The notes below the pieces were generated by a model. It searched no databases, was not told the DNA's origin, and saw nothing but the letters and a program-made list of their open reading frames with translations. From an uncultured Bacteroidales bacterium (GTDB lineage: Bacteria > Bacteroidota > Bacteroidia > Bacteroidales > F082), in NCBI GenBank assembly GCA_946405575.1, contig CAMJHP010000001.1, positions 62,001-126,000 on the forward strand: DNA of 64,000 nucleotides. Reading direction: 5' to 3'. The position numbers were made by a program, and so were the translations under genes. Shown here piece by piece: positions 25,228-34,857 of the stretch (positions are counted from its first letter, which is position 1; each line of letters begins with the position of its first letter).

Positions 25228-27183
25228 CTATTTCGCTATTACAATCCCCAACTCCTTATTAATTTGCCTACGGATATCATCAAGGTCTTTCTTCTGTTTC
25301 AGCAAAATAATTTGATCGACAGCATCGGTAGCGGTTTTCAACTCCTCTTCAATGGCCTTGCGCCGCTCTTCGATGATAAGATCCTTGTAACGGTAAAGCG
25401 AAGAAAACACCGTTGCACGCAACACATCCTCTTCCTGTTTGACAAAGATGCCGTACTTCTCCCATTGGTCAAGCTTGTAAGGCGTCAAAAGCAGATCGGC
25501 AGCAAGTCCGGCGACAGTCTCATCCTCGTTGGATGTGAAGAATTGACCATCAGGGATATAACCTTTGTCAATGGCTTGGTCGAAGATATCGAATATCTTT
25601 TTGTTGACAACATTTGTAAACACAAAGCCATCCATCTTGAGGTCATCGACAATCAATTGAGCCACAGATACTTGTTCGTAGACTTTTTCACCATTCTCAT
25701 CCGTACGCTCGTCCACAATCATTTCCTTACCGTACATCAACAGCAGCTTCACCAACTCTCGTTCCTGATAATAACCTGCAGGTAGCTGGTCCTCGACTGT
25801 CTCCTCCTGTTTAGGCGTCACTGTCGTGGTATCCGTCACGGGAACCACATTATCCTCAATGCCTAACGTCTTCTTCAGTTTAGAACGCAGTATCTTGTTC
25901 AGCTCGTTGGTGAGCGTCTGTTCGGGCATGTCCAAGAGGCGGCTGCATTCTTTCACATAAGTGATTCGGAAGATGCTGTCGGGGATGACGGAGATGGTTT
26001 CCACGATGTCGCGGATGACCTGACCACGCTTGATGGGGTCGTTTTCGGCGTCCTTCAGCAGCAACTCAGTCTTGAAGCGAATGAAGTCTTTGGCATTCTC
26101 TTTCAGATAATTGCTTACATATTCAACCGAAAACTCCTTGCCGAAGGTGTCGGGGTCGTGTTCAGGAGGCAACACCACCACGCGGACGTTCATACCCTCG
26201 GAGAGAATCATGTCGGTACCACGCAGGGCCGCATGAATGCCGGCTGCATCACCATCGTAAAGCATAGTGATGTTCTTCGTATAGCGCTTCACGAGACGGA
26301 TCTGCTCCATCGTCAGCGATGTGCCGCTACTGGCTACCACGTTCTCAATACCGATTTGATGCATCCGCAGCACATCGAAGTAGCCCTCCACAAGGATGCA
26401 CTCGTCTTGCTTGGCGATGGCGTTTTTGGCGAAATAGATGCCGTAGAGCGTTTGTTTCTTGTCGTAAATCTCCGACTCGGGCGAGTTCTGGTATTTCGGG
26501 CTCTTCTTGTCGTTGGTGAGGATACGCCCACCAAAGCCAATGACGCGCCCCGTCAAGCTGTGAATAGGAAACATTACGCGACCATGGTAGCGGTCATAAA
26601 GGCCGTTCTGCCCTTTAATGGACAGGCCGATTTGCTCCAAAAGCTCTTCAGAATAGCCGTTTTTCTTGGCATGTTCGGTAAAGGCGTCCCATTTGGCGGG
26701 ATTGTAGCCAAGGTGAAATTTTTCAATAATCGGGTCGAAATAGCCACGCTCACGGAAATACTCAAGGCCTATGGTCTTGCCTTCATCGGTATTCCACAGC
26801 GTATCAACGAAATACTTGTCGGCAAACTCGTTGATGTTGAACATCTTCTCACGGATGCTCTGCTGCATAATCTCCTCTGCAGTCTGTTGCTTCTCCTCGA
26901 TTTTGATGTTGTACTTCTTGGCAAGATAGCGTAGCGCCTCAGGATAGGTAAAATGCTCATGTTCCATCAGGAACTTGGCCGAGTCGCCAGCCTTTCCGCA
27001 ACCGAAGCATTTGAAGATGTTTCGCGCTGGATTGACACTGAACGAGGGCGTCTTCTCATTGTGGAACGGACAATTGCCCCACATATTCGACCCACGCTTC
27101 TTCAGCGTGACGAACTCACCTACAACCTCCTCGATGTGAGCGGCTTGTAGGATTTGCTCCACTGTTTCCCTTGGAATGGCCAT
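25228..27183 (-). CDS. dnaG: DNA primase
   Basis: Makes RNA primers for replication and works with DnaB helicase. The N-terminal CHC2 zinc finger is CPFH...CFGCG at about residues 38-62. The RNA polymerase domain contains YHGRVMFPIHSLTGRVIGFGGR. The TOPRIM domain has ILVEGYFDV and MLYDGDAAG. The C-terminal part (about 440-651) is the helicase-interaction region and is the most divergent. The length of 651 residues is normal for Bacteroidales. The gene is divergent from the GH92 gene, with back-to-back promoters in between. Confidence 0.96.
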   Translation of the reverse strand: MAIPRETVEQILQAAHIEEVVGEFVTLKKRGSNMWGNCPFHNEKTPSFSVNPARNIFKCFGCGKAGDSAKFLMEHEHFTYPEALRYLAKKYNIKIEEKQQTAEEIMQQSIREKMFNINEFADKYFVDTLWNTDEGKTIGLEYFRERGYFDPIIEKFHLGYNPAKWDAFTEHAKKNGYSEELLEQIGLSIKGQNGLYDRYHGRVMFPIHSLTGRVIGFGGRILTNDKKSPKYQNSPESEIYDKKQTLYGIYFAKNAIAKQDECILVEGYFDVLRMHQIGIENVVASSGTSLTMEQIRLVKRYTKNITMLYDGDAAGIHAALRGTDMILSEGMNVRVVVLPPEHDPDTFGKEFSVEYVSNYLKENAKDFIRFKTELLLKDAENDPIKRGQVIRDIVETISVIPDSIFRITYVKECSRLLDMPEQTLTNELNKILRSKLKKTLGIEDNVVPVTDTTTVTPKQEETVEDQLPAGYYQERELVKLLLMYGKEMIVDERTDENGEKVYEQVSVAQLIVDDLKMDGFVFTNVVNKKIFDIFDQAIDKGYIPDGQFFTSNEDETVAGLAADLLLTPYKLDQWEKYGIFVKQEEDVLRATVFSSLYRYKDLIIEERRKAIEEELKTATDAVDQIILLKQKKDLDDIRRQINKELGIVIAK

Positions 27184-27200
27184 CGTTGTGTTTTGTTTTG

Positions 27201-27208
27201 CAAAACTA
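27201..27208 (-). promoter_or_regulatory. -7 promoter element of dnaG
   Basis: Minus-strand TAGTTTTG with TTG (plus CAA 27230-27232) 21 bp upstream. It forms a symmetrical divergent pair with the GH92 promoter at 27222-27229. Confidence 0.75.
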
Positions 27209-27221
27209 CGAAATTAATTTA

Positions 27222-27229
27222 TACCTTTG
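27222..27229 (+). promoter_or_regulatory. -7 promoter element of the GH92 gene
   Basis: TACCTTTG with TTG at 27198-27200, a 21-bp spacer. It shows that the ORF-track start at 27227 (a TTG inside this element) is not real. Confidence 0.75.
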
Positions 27230-27253
27230 CAAATTGAATCAATTCAATGGGCA

Positions 27254-29635
27254 ATGAAAAAGTCACCATATTTGTTGATTGTTTTGAGCATTATCCTCAT
27301 AGGATGTGCCAAACAGCCTAAGGCCGTCGTTAAAAACAACGACACCACAAATTACATCCAATATGTCAACCCCATCATCGGGACCAACGGCATGGGACAT
27401 ACTTTTCCGGGGGCATGTGCGCCTTTCGGCATCGTGCAACTCAGCCCTGACACCGACACCGTGCCGCACAACATCGACGGCGTTTATCAACCGAGAGTGT
27501 ATGAATATTGCGCTGGCTATCAACATAAAGACAGTACCATCGTAGGCTTTAGCCACACCCATTTTAGCGGCACGGGGCATTCCGATTTGGGAGACATTTT
27601 GGTGATGCCTGTCACGGGAGAAATCAAGTTCAATCCTGGAACACAAACCAACCCCGATGTAGGCTATCGCTCGCGTTTCAACCACGATACTGAGATTGCC
27701 GTGCCAGGCTATTACGAGGTCTTCTTGCTGGATTACGGCGTCAAAGCCCAACTGACAGCCACTGAACACGCTGGCATCCATCGCTATACCTATCCGGAAG
27801 GCCAAGACGGCAGCATCATCCTTGACTTGCAGCACGGCATCTACAACTACGACGGCAAGACCCTCTGGGCCAACCTCCGCGTGGAAAACGACACCTTGCT
27901 AACTGGTTACCGCATCACCAACGGCTGGGCACGTACAAATTACACCTACTTCGCTATCAGCTTCAACCAACCTATCAAGGACTACGGCTATCGCGAGCTG
28001 GAAAAGCCCAAATACAACGGTGGCTGGGGCAAGTTTGATGTCAAACATAATTTCCCCGAGATGACGGGGCGCAAGATTGTGGCTTATTTCACCTTCGACA
28101 ATCCTCAGACCTTGGAGATGAAAGTTGCCCTGTCTGCCACCAGCACCGAAAGTGCTTTGCGCAACCTCCACGCCGAGACCGATTGTCGCGACTTTGAGCA
28201 ATTGTTGGCCGAAACGCAATCCAAATGGAACAAGGAACTCTCCATCCTGCAAGCGGAAGGCACTGAAGACCAGAAGGCGATGCTGTACACTTCGCTTTAT
28301 CATACTATGATCAATCCCTCCATCTATATGGATGTAGATGGCCAATACCGTGGCCTCGACCATAACATCCACCAAGCCGAGGGCTTTACCAACTATACCG
28401 TGTTCTCGCTTTGGGACACCTACCGCGCCTTGCATCCGCTTTTCAATGTGCTGCAACCACAACGCAATGCCGACATGGTGCAATCCATGCTGAAACACAG
28501 CGAGCAGAGCGTCCACGGGCTGCTACCCGTGTGGTCGCACATGGGCAACGACAATTGGTGCATGATTGGCTACCATGCAGTGTCCGTGCTTTCGGATGCC
28601 TATGCCAAGGACGTAGTCCGTCATTGCGAGGAGGAACGACGAAGCAATCCAGATGAAAAAGCGATGCTAAACGCCATGCAACGCAGTTCGACTTGTCCCT
28701 ATTACGTCAACCTTGATGACTACCAAAATCTAGGATATGTGCCTTTCGACAAAAACAACGGTTGTGTCTCCATCACTTTGGAATATGCCTATGACGATTG
28801 GGCCATCTATCAAGCTGCATTGAAAGCCGGAAACCAAGAAATGGCTAACATCTACAAGCAGCGCGCTGCCAACTGGCGCAACACCTTCGACACCGAACTG
28901 GGTTTCGCCCGTCCCAAGATGAGCGACGGCACTTGGAAAGCACCTTTCAGCCTCTTCGACACCGAGGGCGAAGGCTTCGTGGAGGGCAACTCCTGGGTGT
29001 ATTCGTTCTATGTGCCGCAAGATGTGAAAGGTCTCATTGAGGCTATGGGCGGCGATGCACAATTCAACCACAATCTCGACACTTTATTTGTCATGCAACT
29101 GCCGCCCGAGTTCTTTGAGAATACGGAAGACGTCACTGAAGAGGGTCTTATGGGCTGCTACAATCATGGAAACGAACCCGCACACCATATCGCCTACCTT
29201 TACAACTGGACCTCACAACCCTACAAGACCCAATACTGGCTGCGCGAAATCATGAACCGTTTCTACAAGAACAACATCGACGGCCTCTGCGGTAACGACG
29301 ACTGCGGCCAGATGTCAGCCTGGTACATCTTCTCTGCGATGGGCTTCTATCCCGTCTGTCCAGGTAGTGACCAATATGTGTTTGGAGCACCTTATCTGCC
29401 TTATCTGAAAGTGCGCTTGGGCAATGGCAAGACCTTGGAAATCAAGGCTCCCAACGTAAGCAATGAAAACCGCTATGTGCAGAAAGTGACACTTAATGGA
29501 CAGGAAATCACCAAGCTTTACCTCACGCACGAGCAATTGATGCAAGGTGGTGAACTCGTTTTCGAGATGGATAGCAAACCGAATGTGAAACGTGGTCTGA
29601 AGCCTGAGGACAAACCTTATTCCTTGTCCGAATGA
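27254..29635 (+). CDS. GH92 alpha-mannosidase lipoprotein
   Basis: Glycoside hydrolase family 92 member. The family consists of Ca2+-dependent exo-alpha-mannosidases that trim N-glycan or fungal mannans. The family opening YVNPIIGTNGMGHTFPGACAPFGI is clear, as are AEGFTNYTVFSLWDTYRALHPL, the NEPAHHIAYLYNW segment and GLCGNDDCGQMSAWYIFSAMGFYP. The signal peptide with lipobox LIGC suggests membrane anchoring. The start is placed at ATG 27254 because the ORF-track start lies in the promoter. An 11-residue stretch RHCEEERRSNP near residue 456 is encoded by an inserted dispersed repeat and sits in a probable surface loop. Linkage specificity cannot be read. Confidence 0.93.
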   Translation: MKKSPYLLIVLSIILIGCAKQPKAVVKNNDTTNYIQYVNPIIGTNGMGHTFPGACAPFGIVQLSPDTDTVPHNIDGVYQPRVYEYCAGYQHKDSTIVGFSHTHFSGTGHSDLGDILVMPVTGEIKFNPGTQTNPDVGYRSRFNHDTEIAVPGYYEVFLLDYGVKAQLTATEHAGIHRYTYPEGQDGSIILDLQHGIYNYDGKTLWANLRVENDTLLTGYRITNGWARTNYTYFAISFNQPIKDYGYRELEKPKYNGGWGKFDVKHNFPEMTGRKIVAYFTFDNPQTLEMKVALSATSTESALRNLHAETDCRDFEQLLAETQSKWNKELSILQAEGTEDQKAMLYTSLYHTMINPSIYMDVDGQYRGLDHNIHQAEGFTNYTVFSLWDTYRALHPLFNVLQPQRNADMVQSMLKHSEQSVHGLLPVWSHMGNDNWCMIGYHAVSVLSDAYAKDVVRHCEEERRSNPDEKAMLNAMQRSSTCPYYVNLDDYQNLGYVPFDKNNGCVSITLEYAYDDWAIYQAALKAGNQEMANIYKQRAANWRNTFDTELGFARPKMSDGTWKAPFSLFDTEGEGFVEGNSWVYSFYVPQDVKGLIEAMGGDAQFNHNLDTLFVMQLPPEFFENTEDVTEEGLMGCYNHGNEPAHHIAYLYNWTSQPYKTQYWLREIMNRFYKNNIDGLCGNDDCGQMSAWYIFSAMGFYPVCPGSDQYVFGAPYLPYLKVRLGNGKTLEIKAPNVSNENRYVQKVTLNGQEITKLYLTHEQLMQGGELVFEMDSKPNVKRGLKPEDKPYSLSE
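28620..28652 (+). repeat. Dispersed repeat inserted in frame in GH92
   Basis: A 33-bp element (GTCATTGCGAGG ... CAATCCAG) adds exactly 11 codons to the GH92 gene. It matches both ends of the intergenic copy at 24091-24117. Confidence 0.7.
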
Positions 29636-29666
29636 CAATTGTGATTTCCATATAAGTCAATAAAAA

Positions 29667-29698
29667 ACTGGTGCCGTAGCAATCTCCACGGCACCAGT
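29667..29698. terminator. Terminator between GH92 and T9SS cargo gene
   Basis: A perfect 11-bp stem ACTGGTGCCGT / ACGGCACCAGT with a 10-base loop, preceded by A5 and followed by CATTTT, lies between convergent genes. Confidence 0.88.
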
Positions 29699-29734
29699 CA
29701 TTTTACACCTCGTACAAACACGAAGTGAATCTTA

Positions 29735-32700
29735 TCAGTCGATGACAATCTTCTGAGTCTTCACAGTGTTGCCATTGCTCAGACGGAGAACATACACACC
29801 AGCACTCAGATTGAGGCTATTGTTATAGCTGCCATTGATTTGCTCGTTGCTGAGCACGCGTCCCATCATATCGATGATTTGCAGGGTAGCTTCACCTTCG
29901 TTGTTGATGACCAGGTTGTTGCCATTGAAGAAAGCGAAAATTTCACTTTCGTTGATGCCGTTACTGGCACTGAACACCAAACGGAAGCGATTGGCATTGT
30001 CGGCGGCGTTGGCCTCAAAGGTATAGCTCGGAGTGGCAAGCAGGTCGACATCCGTGTTGGCCTTATTGTCAATCAGGTGCAGGTAGGCGAACTCCACGTT
30101 CTCGCTGCTCATGCTAATGGTGTAGCGACCGCTCTCCTCTGCCTTGAAGCTCACGGGAACCTCTCCCACCTCTTCGCTGCGAACCACCGCGTACTCTTGG
30201 CCGTCCACTGTGATGTAGAGCTTCGTCCCGTTCGGGTTGAGTTGGATCTTGTGAAGCTGGCGGCTCTCTCCGAAGCGAACCATGGCGCGGTCGAGAAGGC
30301 CGTTATTGCCGCTCAGGTTGAGGGACAACACTGACTTGCCATTGTTGGGGTCCTCGGTGGTGAAGGTCAAGGCCTCATTGTTCGATTCAGCCTCGACAAA
30401 CACGCCTTCCATAGGTTGGAGGCTCCTGTTAGTGGCTAGCATAAGGTTGGTGCCTGCACCGTTCATCGTGTAGAAGTCGCGGCCATCGGCAACGTAAGCA
30501 ATATCAGCGAAGGGGTTGCCCACCAGGTTCCAGCCCGACCATTCCGCGTTTTCGGTCTTGGCCAACCTGACCTCGTACTCGGCGCCCTCGATTGGCATGC
30601 CGCTGAAGGTGATGCTCGTTGAGTCTTGGCTGGCATAGAGGTAGCCCTTGCCTGAAACGAGGTTGAACTGGTTCGGGTCGTAATTAATCCACTCCTTACC
30701 CTCGTCGTCGCCTGCCTCATTGAAATAGTACAGGTCGAAGGCTTCGGTAATCATACCGTCAATGGTAGTGGGATCCACACCGTTCTCTCCGCTGTTGAAG
30801 GGGAATGCGATAAGGCTGTAGTTGCCTTTGCCTCCCTTGTGACCAACAATGTTGAGGGTATAGGTCTCAGTAGTGGCTTCAACTTTTTTCTTGTAGAAAG
30901 AGAAAGTCTGGCCAGCGATGTTTCCAGTAGTGTTTGTATAGCATCTCCAATCTTGTGAATTGTAAATACCAAGATAACGAGAAGTGGCGACATTCTTAAG
31001 ATAACCACTTTCATTATCAAGAACGAAAACATTGTTGGCATCCGTTCCTACGCGAACTCCATTGTTGGAGTTGGTGCAATACAGCCAAGTCTCAGTTTCA
31101 CCATTCGGATAGAAGGTATAACCATCATCAGTAATGCTGATGTTCCACTGGAGGTTGGCAGCAGGTTCGGCCGACAGCGTGCCTTCAACCACAGTAACAG
31201 CAACAGCGGCAGGTGCGCCATTACCACCATCAACAGGCATAGCATAAGTGTCGCCGTTGTCACCCACGATGACGAAAACATCGTCCTCAGTGAGGTCAGC
31301 AAGGTTAGTCAGCACCCAAGTGCCAGGAGTTACAGGAACGTCCTCAACAGCCGTAGCGCTGATGGTAACATTCTCGCCAGGCATTTCGAAGGTGTAGGTG
31401 AAGTCGTCGGCAATATCATTGACATGGTTCACACCATTCACCATCAAGGTTTCCATTACATAACCCTCGTTGGCAACAATGCTCAGCATGATTCCGTCGC
31501 CTTCAGTCACTTGAATCTCGCCGTCACCTTCCATGACCATTTCGTCATTCACGAAGGTGATGAGCTCGAGGTTCTCGAAAGGCTCAACCGTCAGGGTGTA
31601 TTGCTGAGGTTCAGTGTATTCAGCAAGAGCGATGTTGCCCAAACCGACATTGCCACTGACCTTTTCAGTGTAGATCCACTTGATATAACGAACGTTTTCG
31701 CCCAAGTTGGTGAACTCTTCGTTTTGGGTTCCGCTTATTTCAGTGTAAGTCTTCAAATCAGTGAAAGTAACACCATTTTCTGACGTCTGCACTTTAAAAG
31801 AACCTCCAGAGAAGCTGTTGTTCTTGATATCGAAAGTGAGGGTGCCGGGGCGCTCGTTGAATTGGAGCAGCAACCAGTCGCCAGTGTTGTCGAATTTCAG
31901 TTGGGTATTAGGATTAGTCGATGCGTTATAATCCGAGCCGAGACCTTCCTGGTAGAGACCATCTGTCTCTTCAATGGCAGCCTTGCCGTCGTTAAATGAG
32001 AAGGGCAGTTCAGCGTATGTGGGAGCCACATATTCCTCTTGGTTGACAGTGACGATGGCATAAACTTCTTCCAAATTATCATCAAAGGTATATACCTTCA
32101 TGTAAGCCGTGCGGGCTGCGCCGTTGTTGGCATCGATGATGTAATCGAGGGTGTAAGTATCATTGTTTTCATTGATTTCAGCATTAATCCAATCAGGATC
32201 GTTGCCTTCGAGTTCAACGCCATTGGCATCGCAGAAATAGTAATCGAAGCTGATGAAGTTTTCGATGTTTTCGTAGGTGATTGCAAGGGCGCCGTCAGCA
32301 CCTTCAGCAGGAGCATTGATGGTGTTGGGAGTCACGGTCACGATAGGATCAACGACGGCAGGATGTGTCAAAGAAACCAGTTGGCAATCTTGACTGAACT
32401 CGTAAGTCGAACCATATTTGGTCAAATTGCCATAAACCACGACGATATCATTAACTGCAACGTTAGCAGCCTCTGTCCCACCGCAACGATAAGCACGAAG
32501 AGTAGCGCTATTACCAACTTCATCAACGATATCAAATGTGATGTTTCCATAAGTTGAATTATACGCAGTTACAATCTCCGAAACAATACCTGTGGCATAC
32601 ACGCCAGTAACACCCACATTGGCATCAATGGCAGCGCGGGCATCAGCCACAGTGTAAGGATCTTCTAATGTGCCGGCATGGTTCAAAGTGATGAAAGCGT

Positions 32701-33487
32701 ATTCGGCAGCGGCAACAGCACTGTTGTCATATCCAGATTTGGCAGCCATGGCCTTAATGGTCGTATTAGTACTGACATTGATAGCTCCAGAATAAACCGT
32801 GCTGTTTGTGGTAGGATCTTGGCCATTGGTAGTGTAGTAAATCGTGGCGCCATCGGTAGTGCAGCTGATGCTCACGCTTTGAGCTTCAGTGTAAGTACCA
32901 GCAGCGGGGCTGAAGGTGGGAGTAGCGCAGGTGGGATTGCCGCCAGCATTGTAGTAATATTCAATCTTTGAAACCGTAATTAATCCATTACTAGAACCCG
33001 AAGCACATTCAAATTCAATCTTATAATACTGATCGGCAGTAGGGTTGGCCAATGTCACAGTCTGAACACCTGTCGATTTAGTATAAGTACCTGCTTCAGT
33101 CCAATTAGAACCATTTGAACTGCTATACAATTTAATTGAGTTAATTTTACTAGCAGTGATTGCATCGATTGTCAAATCAACTTTAGTAATTGACTGACTG
33201 TATGCAATAGAAGTAGTGACTGAACCTACCGAAGTGACATTTTTACGACCAAATTTGACATAATTCCAATTCTGACCATTCGTGTTACCATTTGCAACAG
33301 ACCAGCTAAAATCGCCATTGCTTGCAGTCCAAGCTGAAGTGTAGTCGTTATTTGTTCCATGAGTTCCACCGAACAAGCAAGTCGAATAGACTGCTTCGGC
33401 TCTTGTCTGTCCCCTCATCCCCATCGGGATAGCGAGAATTACGAGCAGCGCGAGGGCTGCAGTTAGGATTGTAGATCTCCTTTTCAT
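29735..33487 (-). CDS. Large multidomain T9SS cargo protein
   Basis: Secreted mosaic protein of 1250 residues with no recognised catalytic domain. The signal peptide ends in GMRGQ. In order it carries a beta-sandwich domain (about 30-180), a chitobiase C-terminal-like Ig domain (about 185-265, DGATIYYTTNGQDPT), an OB-fold-like domain (about 270-375), a BACON-like domain (about 385-490), a second beta-sandwich (about 495-620), an InlB-type repeat (about 625-710), and two Bacteroidales-type beta domains (about 720-1050). A T9SS sorting domain ends it (LQIIDMMGRVLSNEQI ... VKTQKIVID). It is presumably a surface adhesin or carbohydrate-binding protein, but the ligand is unknown. A TAATTTTG promoter element lies about 95 bp upstream. 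Confidence 0.88.
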   Translation of the reverse strand: MKRRSTILTAALALLVILAIPMGMRGQTRAEAVYSTCLFGGTHGTNNDYTSAWTASNGDFSWSVANGNTNGQNWNYVKFGRKNVTSVGSVTTSIAYSQSITKVDLTIDAITASKINSIKLYSSSNGSNWTEAGTYTKSTGVQTVTLANPTADQYYKIEFECASGSSNGLITVSKIEYYYNAGGNPTCATPTFSPAAGTYTEAQSVSISCTTDGATIYYTTNGQDPTTNSTVYSGAINVSTNTTIKAMAAKSGYDNSAVAAAEYAFITLNHAGTLEDPYTVADARAAIDANVGVTGVYATGIVSEIVTAYNSTYGNITFDIVDEVGNSATLRAYRCGGTEAANVAVNDIVVVYGNLTKYGSTYEFSQDCQLVSLTHPAVVDPIVTVTPNTINAPAEGADGALAITYENIENFISFDYYFCDANGVELEGNDPDWINAEINENNDTYTLDYIIDANNGAARTAYMKVYTFDDNLEEVYAIVTVNQEEYVAPTYAELPFSFNDGKAAIEETDGLYQEGLGSDYNASTNPNTQLKFDNTGDWLLLQFNERPGTLTFDIKNNSFSGGSFKVQTSENGVTFTDLKTYTEISGTQNEEFTNLGENVRYIKWIYTEKVSGNVGLGNIALAEYTEPQQYTLTVEPFENLELITFVNDEMVMEGDGEIQVTEGDGIMLSIVANEGYVMETLMVNGVNHVNDIADDFTYTFEMPGENVTISATAVEDVPVTPGTWVLTNLADLTEDDVFVIVGDNGDTYAMPVDGGNGAPAAVAVTVVEGTLSAEPAANLQWNISITDDGYTFYPNGETETWLYCTNSNNGVRVGTDANNVFVLDNESGYLKNVATSRYLGIYNSQDWRCYTNTTGNIAGQTFSFYKKKVEATTETYTLNIVGHKGGKGNYSLIAFPFNSGENGVDPTTIDGMITEAFDLYYFNEAGDDEGKEWINYDPNQFNLVSGKGYLYASQDSTSITFSGMPIEGAEYEVRLAKTENAEWSGWNLVGNPFADIAYVADGRDFYTMNGAGTNLMLATNRSLQPMEGVFVEAESNNEALTFTTEDPNNGKSVLSLNLSGNNGLLDRAMVRFGESRQLHKIQLNPNGTKLYITVDGQEYAVVRSEEVGEVPVSFKAEESGRYTISMSSENVEFAYLHLIDNKANTDVDLLATPSYTFEANAADNANRFRLVFSASNGINESEIFAFFNGNNLVINNEGEATLQIIDMMGRVLSNEQINGSYNNSLNLSAGVYVLRLSNGNTVKTQKIVID

Positions 33488-33581
33488 TTTCTGTTTTGTT
33501 GATTTTTAATGATTAGTAATATGTTATTTGATTGTATTTCAATGTTTTAATTAGATTTGTGGAAATCCTTTAAAGCGGGTG

Positions 33582-33589
33582 CAAAATTA
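33582..33589 (-). promoter_or_regulatory. -7 promoter element, large T9SS cargo gene
   Basis: Minus-strand TAATTTTG, an exact TAnnTTTG match. It implies a leader of about 90 bases before the ATG at 33487. Confidence 0.6.
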
Positions 33590-33668
33590 GAAAAAAAAAC
33601 TATGTTTTTAACACCAATTAGAATTTTTTTTCGAAGTCCTCATCATCATTCATTTTCAGGAAAATGTG

Positions 33669-33676
33669 TACCTTTG
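33669..33676 (+). promoter_or_regulatory. -7 promoter element of mnmA
   Basis: TACCTTTG ends only 5 bp before the mnmA ATG at 33682, so the transcript would be leaderless or nearly so. The ORF-track ATG at 33664 lies upstream of this element. Confidence 0.65.
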
Positions 33677-33681
33677 CAGCC

Positions 33682-34767
33682 ATGAATATTGCCGCATTGG
33701 TTTCGGGGGGTGTCGACAGCTCCGTGGTGGTGCCACTGCTGAAGGAGCAGGGCTACAATCCACATATCTTCTATATTAAAATAGGTATGGAAGGCAAAGA
33801 AGACCTGTCGAGCTGCCCGTCGGAGGAAGACATTGAAATCACGACCTACATCGCTAAGAAATACGGTTGCAAGTTCGACATTGTGGACTTGCAGCACGAG
33901 TACTTCGAGACCGTTGGACGTTACACTATGGAGATGGTGCGCAAAGGCCTCACCCCTAACCCAGACGTAATGTGCAACCGTTGGATTAAATTGGGTGCCT
34001 TCGAGGAAAAGGAAGGTCATAATTTCGACAAAATAGCCACAGGACATTACGCCCGCTCTTGGGAAGACGAGAATGGTTTTTTTTGGCTCGGCACAGCTGC
34101 TGATACCATTAAAGATCAAACCTATTTCCTGAGCCGCATCACCTATGCCCAGCTGAGTAAGGTCATCTTTCCCATCGGCGACATCCCCAAAACTGAAGTA
34201 CGCCGATTGGCCGCACAATACAAACTGCCAAGTGCAGAACGCCATGACAGTCAAGGGATCTGTTTCTTGGGCAAAATCAACTACAACGACTATATCCGCG
34301 AATACCTCGGCGAAATGCCTGGCGACATTGTGGAACTGGAAACAGGCAAGAAACTAGGACACCATAAAGGCTTTTGGTTCCATACCATCGGGCAGCGCAA
34401 AGGTCTTGGTCTTGGAGGCGGACCGTGGTTTGTAGTAAAAAAGGACATCCCGAACAACATCGTCTATGTGTCGCAGGGTTACGACCCCGTGGCGCAATAC
34501 ACCAACATTGTTCCCTTGGGCGACTTGCAACCTATGAATCCCTCCTTGCAGTTCGTTGACGGACAACGTGTTCGTTTCAAGATCCGGCATCAGCCCGAGT
34601 TCACCTATGGTACGATCTGTCTCACAGAACGTGGTGCCGACATCGTCTCGGAGGTGGCCATCTCAGGTGTGGCACCTGGGCAGTTTGGCGTGGTTTATCA
34701 TGAGGTGGAGCCGTATGTTGTTGGTAGTGGCGTTATTTGCGAGTCGGAGGAGTCGTTGACGGGTTAA
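33682..34767 (+). CDS. mnmA: tRNA-specific 2-thiouridylase MnmA
   Basis: Adds sulfur at U34 of tRNA-Lys, -Glu and -Gln. The PP-loop is SGGVDSS near the N-terminus. The catalytic cysteines are Cys 98 (VMCNRW) and Cys 194 (GICFLGK). The C-terminal beta domains are recognised by WFVVKKDIPNNIVYV and GVAPGQFGVVY. The start at 33682 (MNIAALVSGGVD) matches the family. The 6 extra residues of the ORF track would come from the promoter region. The length is 361 residues. A RAYT-type transposase gene with REP-like flanks follows 90 bp later. Confidence 0.95.
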   Translation: MNIAALVSGGVDSSVVVPLLKEQGYNPHIFYIKIGMEGKEDLSSCPSEEDIEITTYIAKKYGCKFDIVDLQHEYFETVGRYTMEMVRKGLTPNPDVMCNRWIKLGAFEEKEGHNFDKIATGHYARSWEDENGFFWLGTAADTIKDQTYFLSRITYAQLSKVIFPIGDIPKTEVRRLAAQYKLPSAERHDSQGICFLGKINYNDYIREYLGEMPGDIVELETGKKLGHHKGFWFHTIGQRKGLGLGGGPWFVVKKDIPNNIVYVSQGYDPVAQYTNIVPLGDLQPMNPSLQFVDGQRVRFKIRHQPEFTYGTICLTERGADIVSEVAISGVAPGQFGVVYHEVEPYVVGSGVICESEESLTG

Positions 34768-34797
34768 ACTCGGGAAACAGCGGGCTTTCTTCTGCCC

Positions 34798-34810
34798 TCC
34801 CTACGGGACT
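34798..34810. repeat. REP-like arm, left of RAYT
   Basis: TCCCTACGGGACT is an exact inverse of 35313-35325 on the other side of the transposase gene. It is itself a mini-hairpin (TCCC-TAC-GGGA). A second small hairpin, TGGCT/AGCCA, follows at about 34811-34830. Confidence 0.7.
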
Positions 34811-34857
34811 TGGCTGAGACAGGCGAGCCAGACTAGAACACAGAAAACATAAACACT

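Noticed and set aside
26158-26934. 258-codon plus-strand ORF
   Set aside because: It is antisense to dnaG, whose motifs are unmistakable.
27227-27253. TTG start of the GH92 ORF
   Set aside because: The codon lies inside the -7 promoter element. The ATG at 27254 gives a proper lipoprotein signal.
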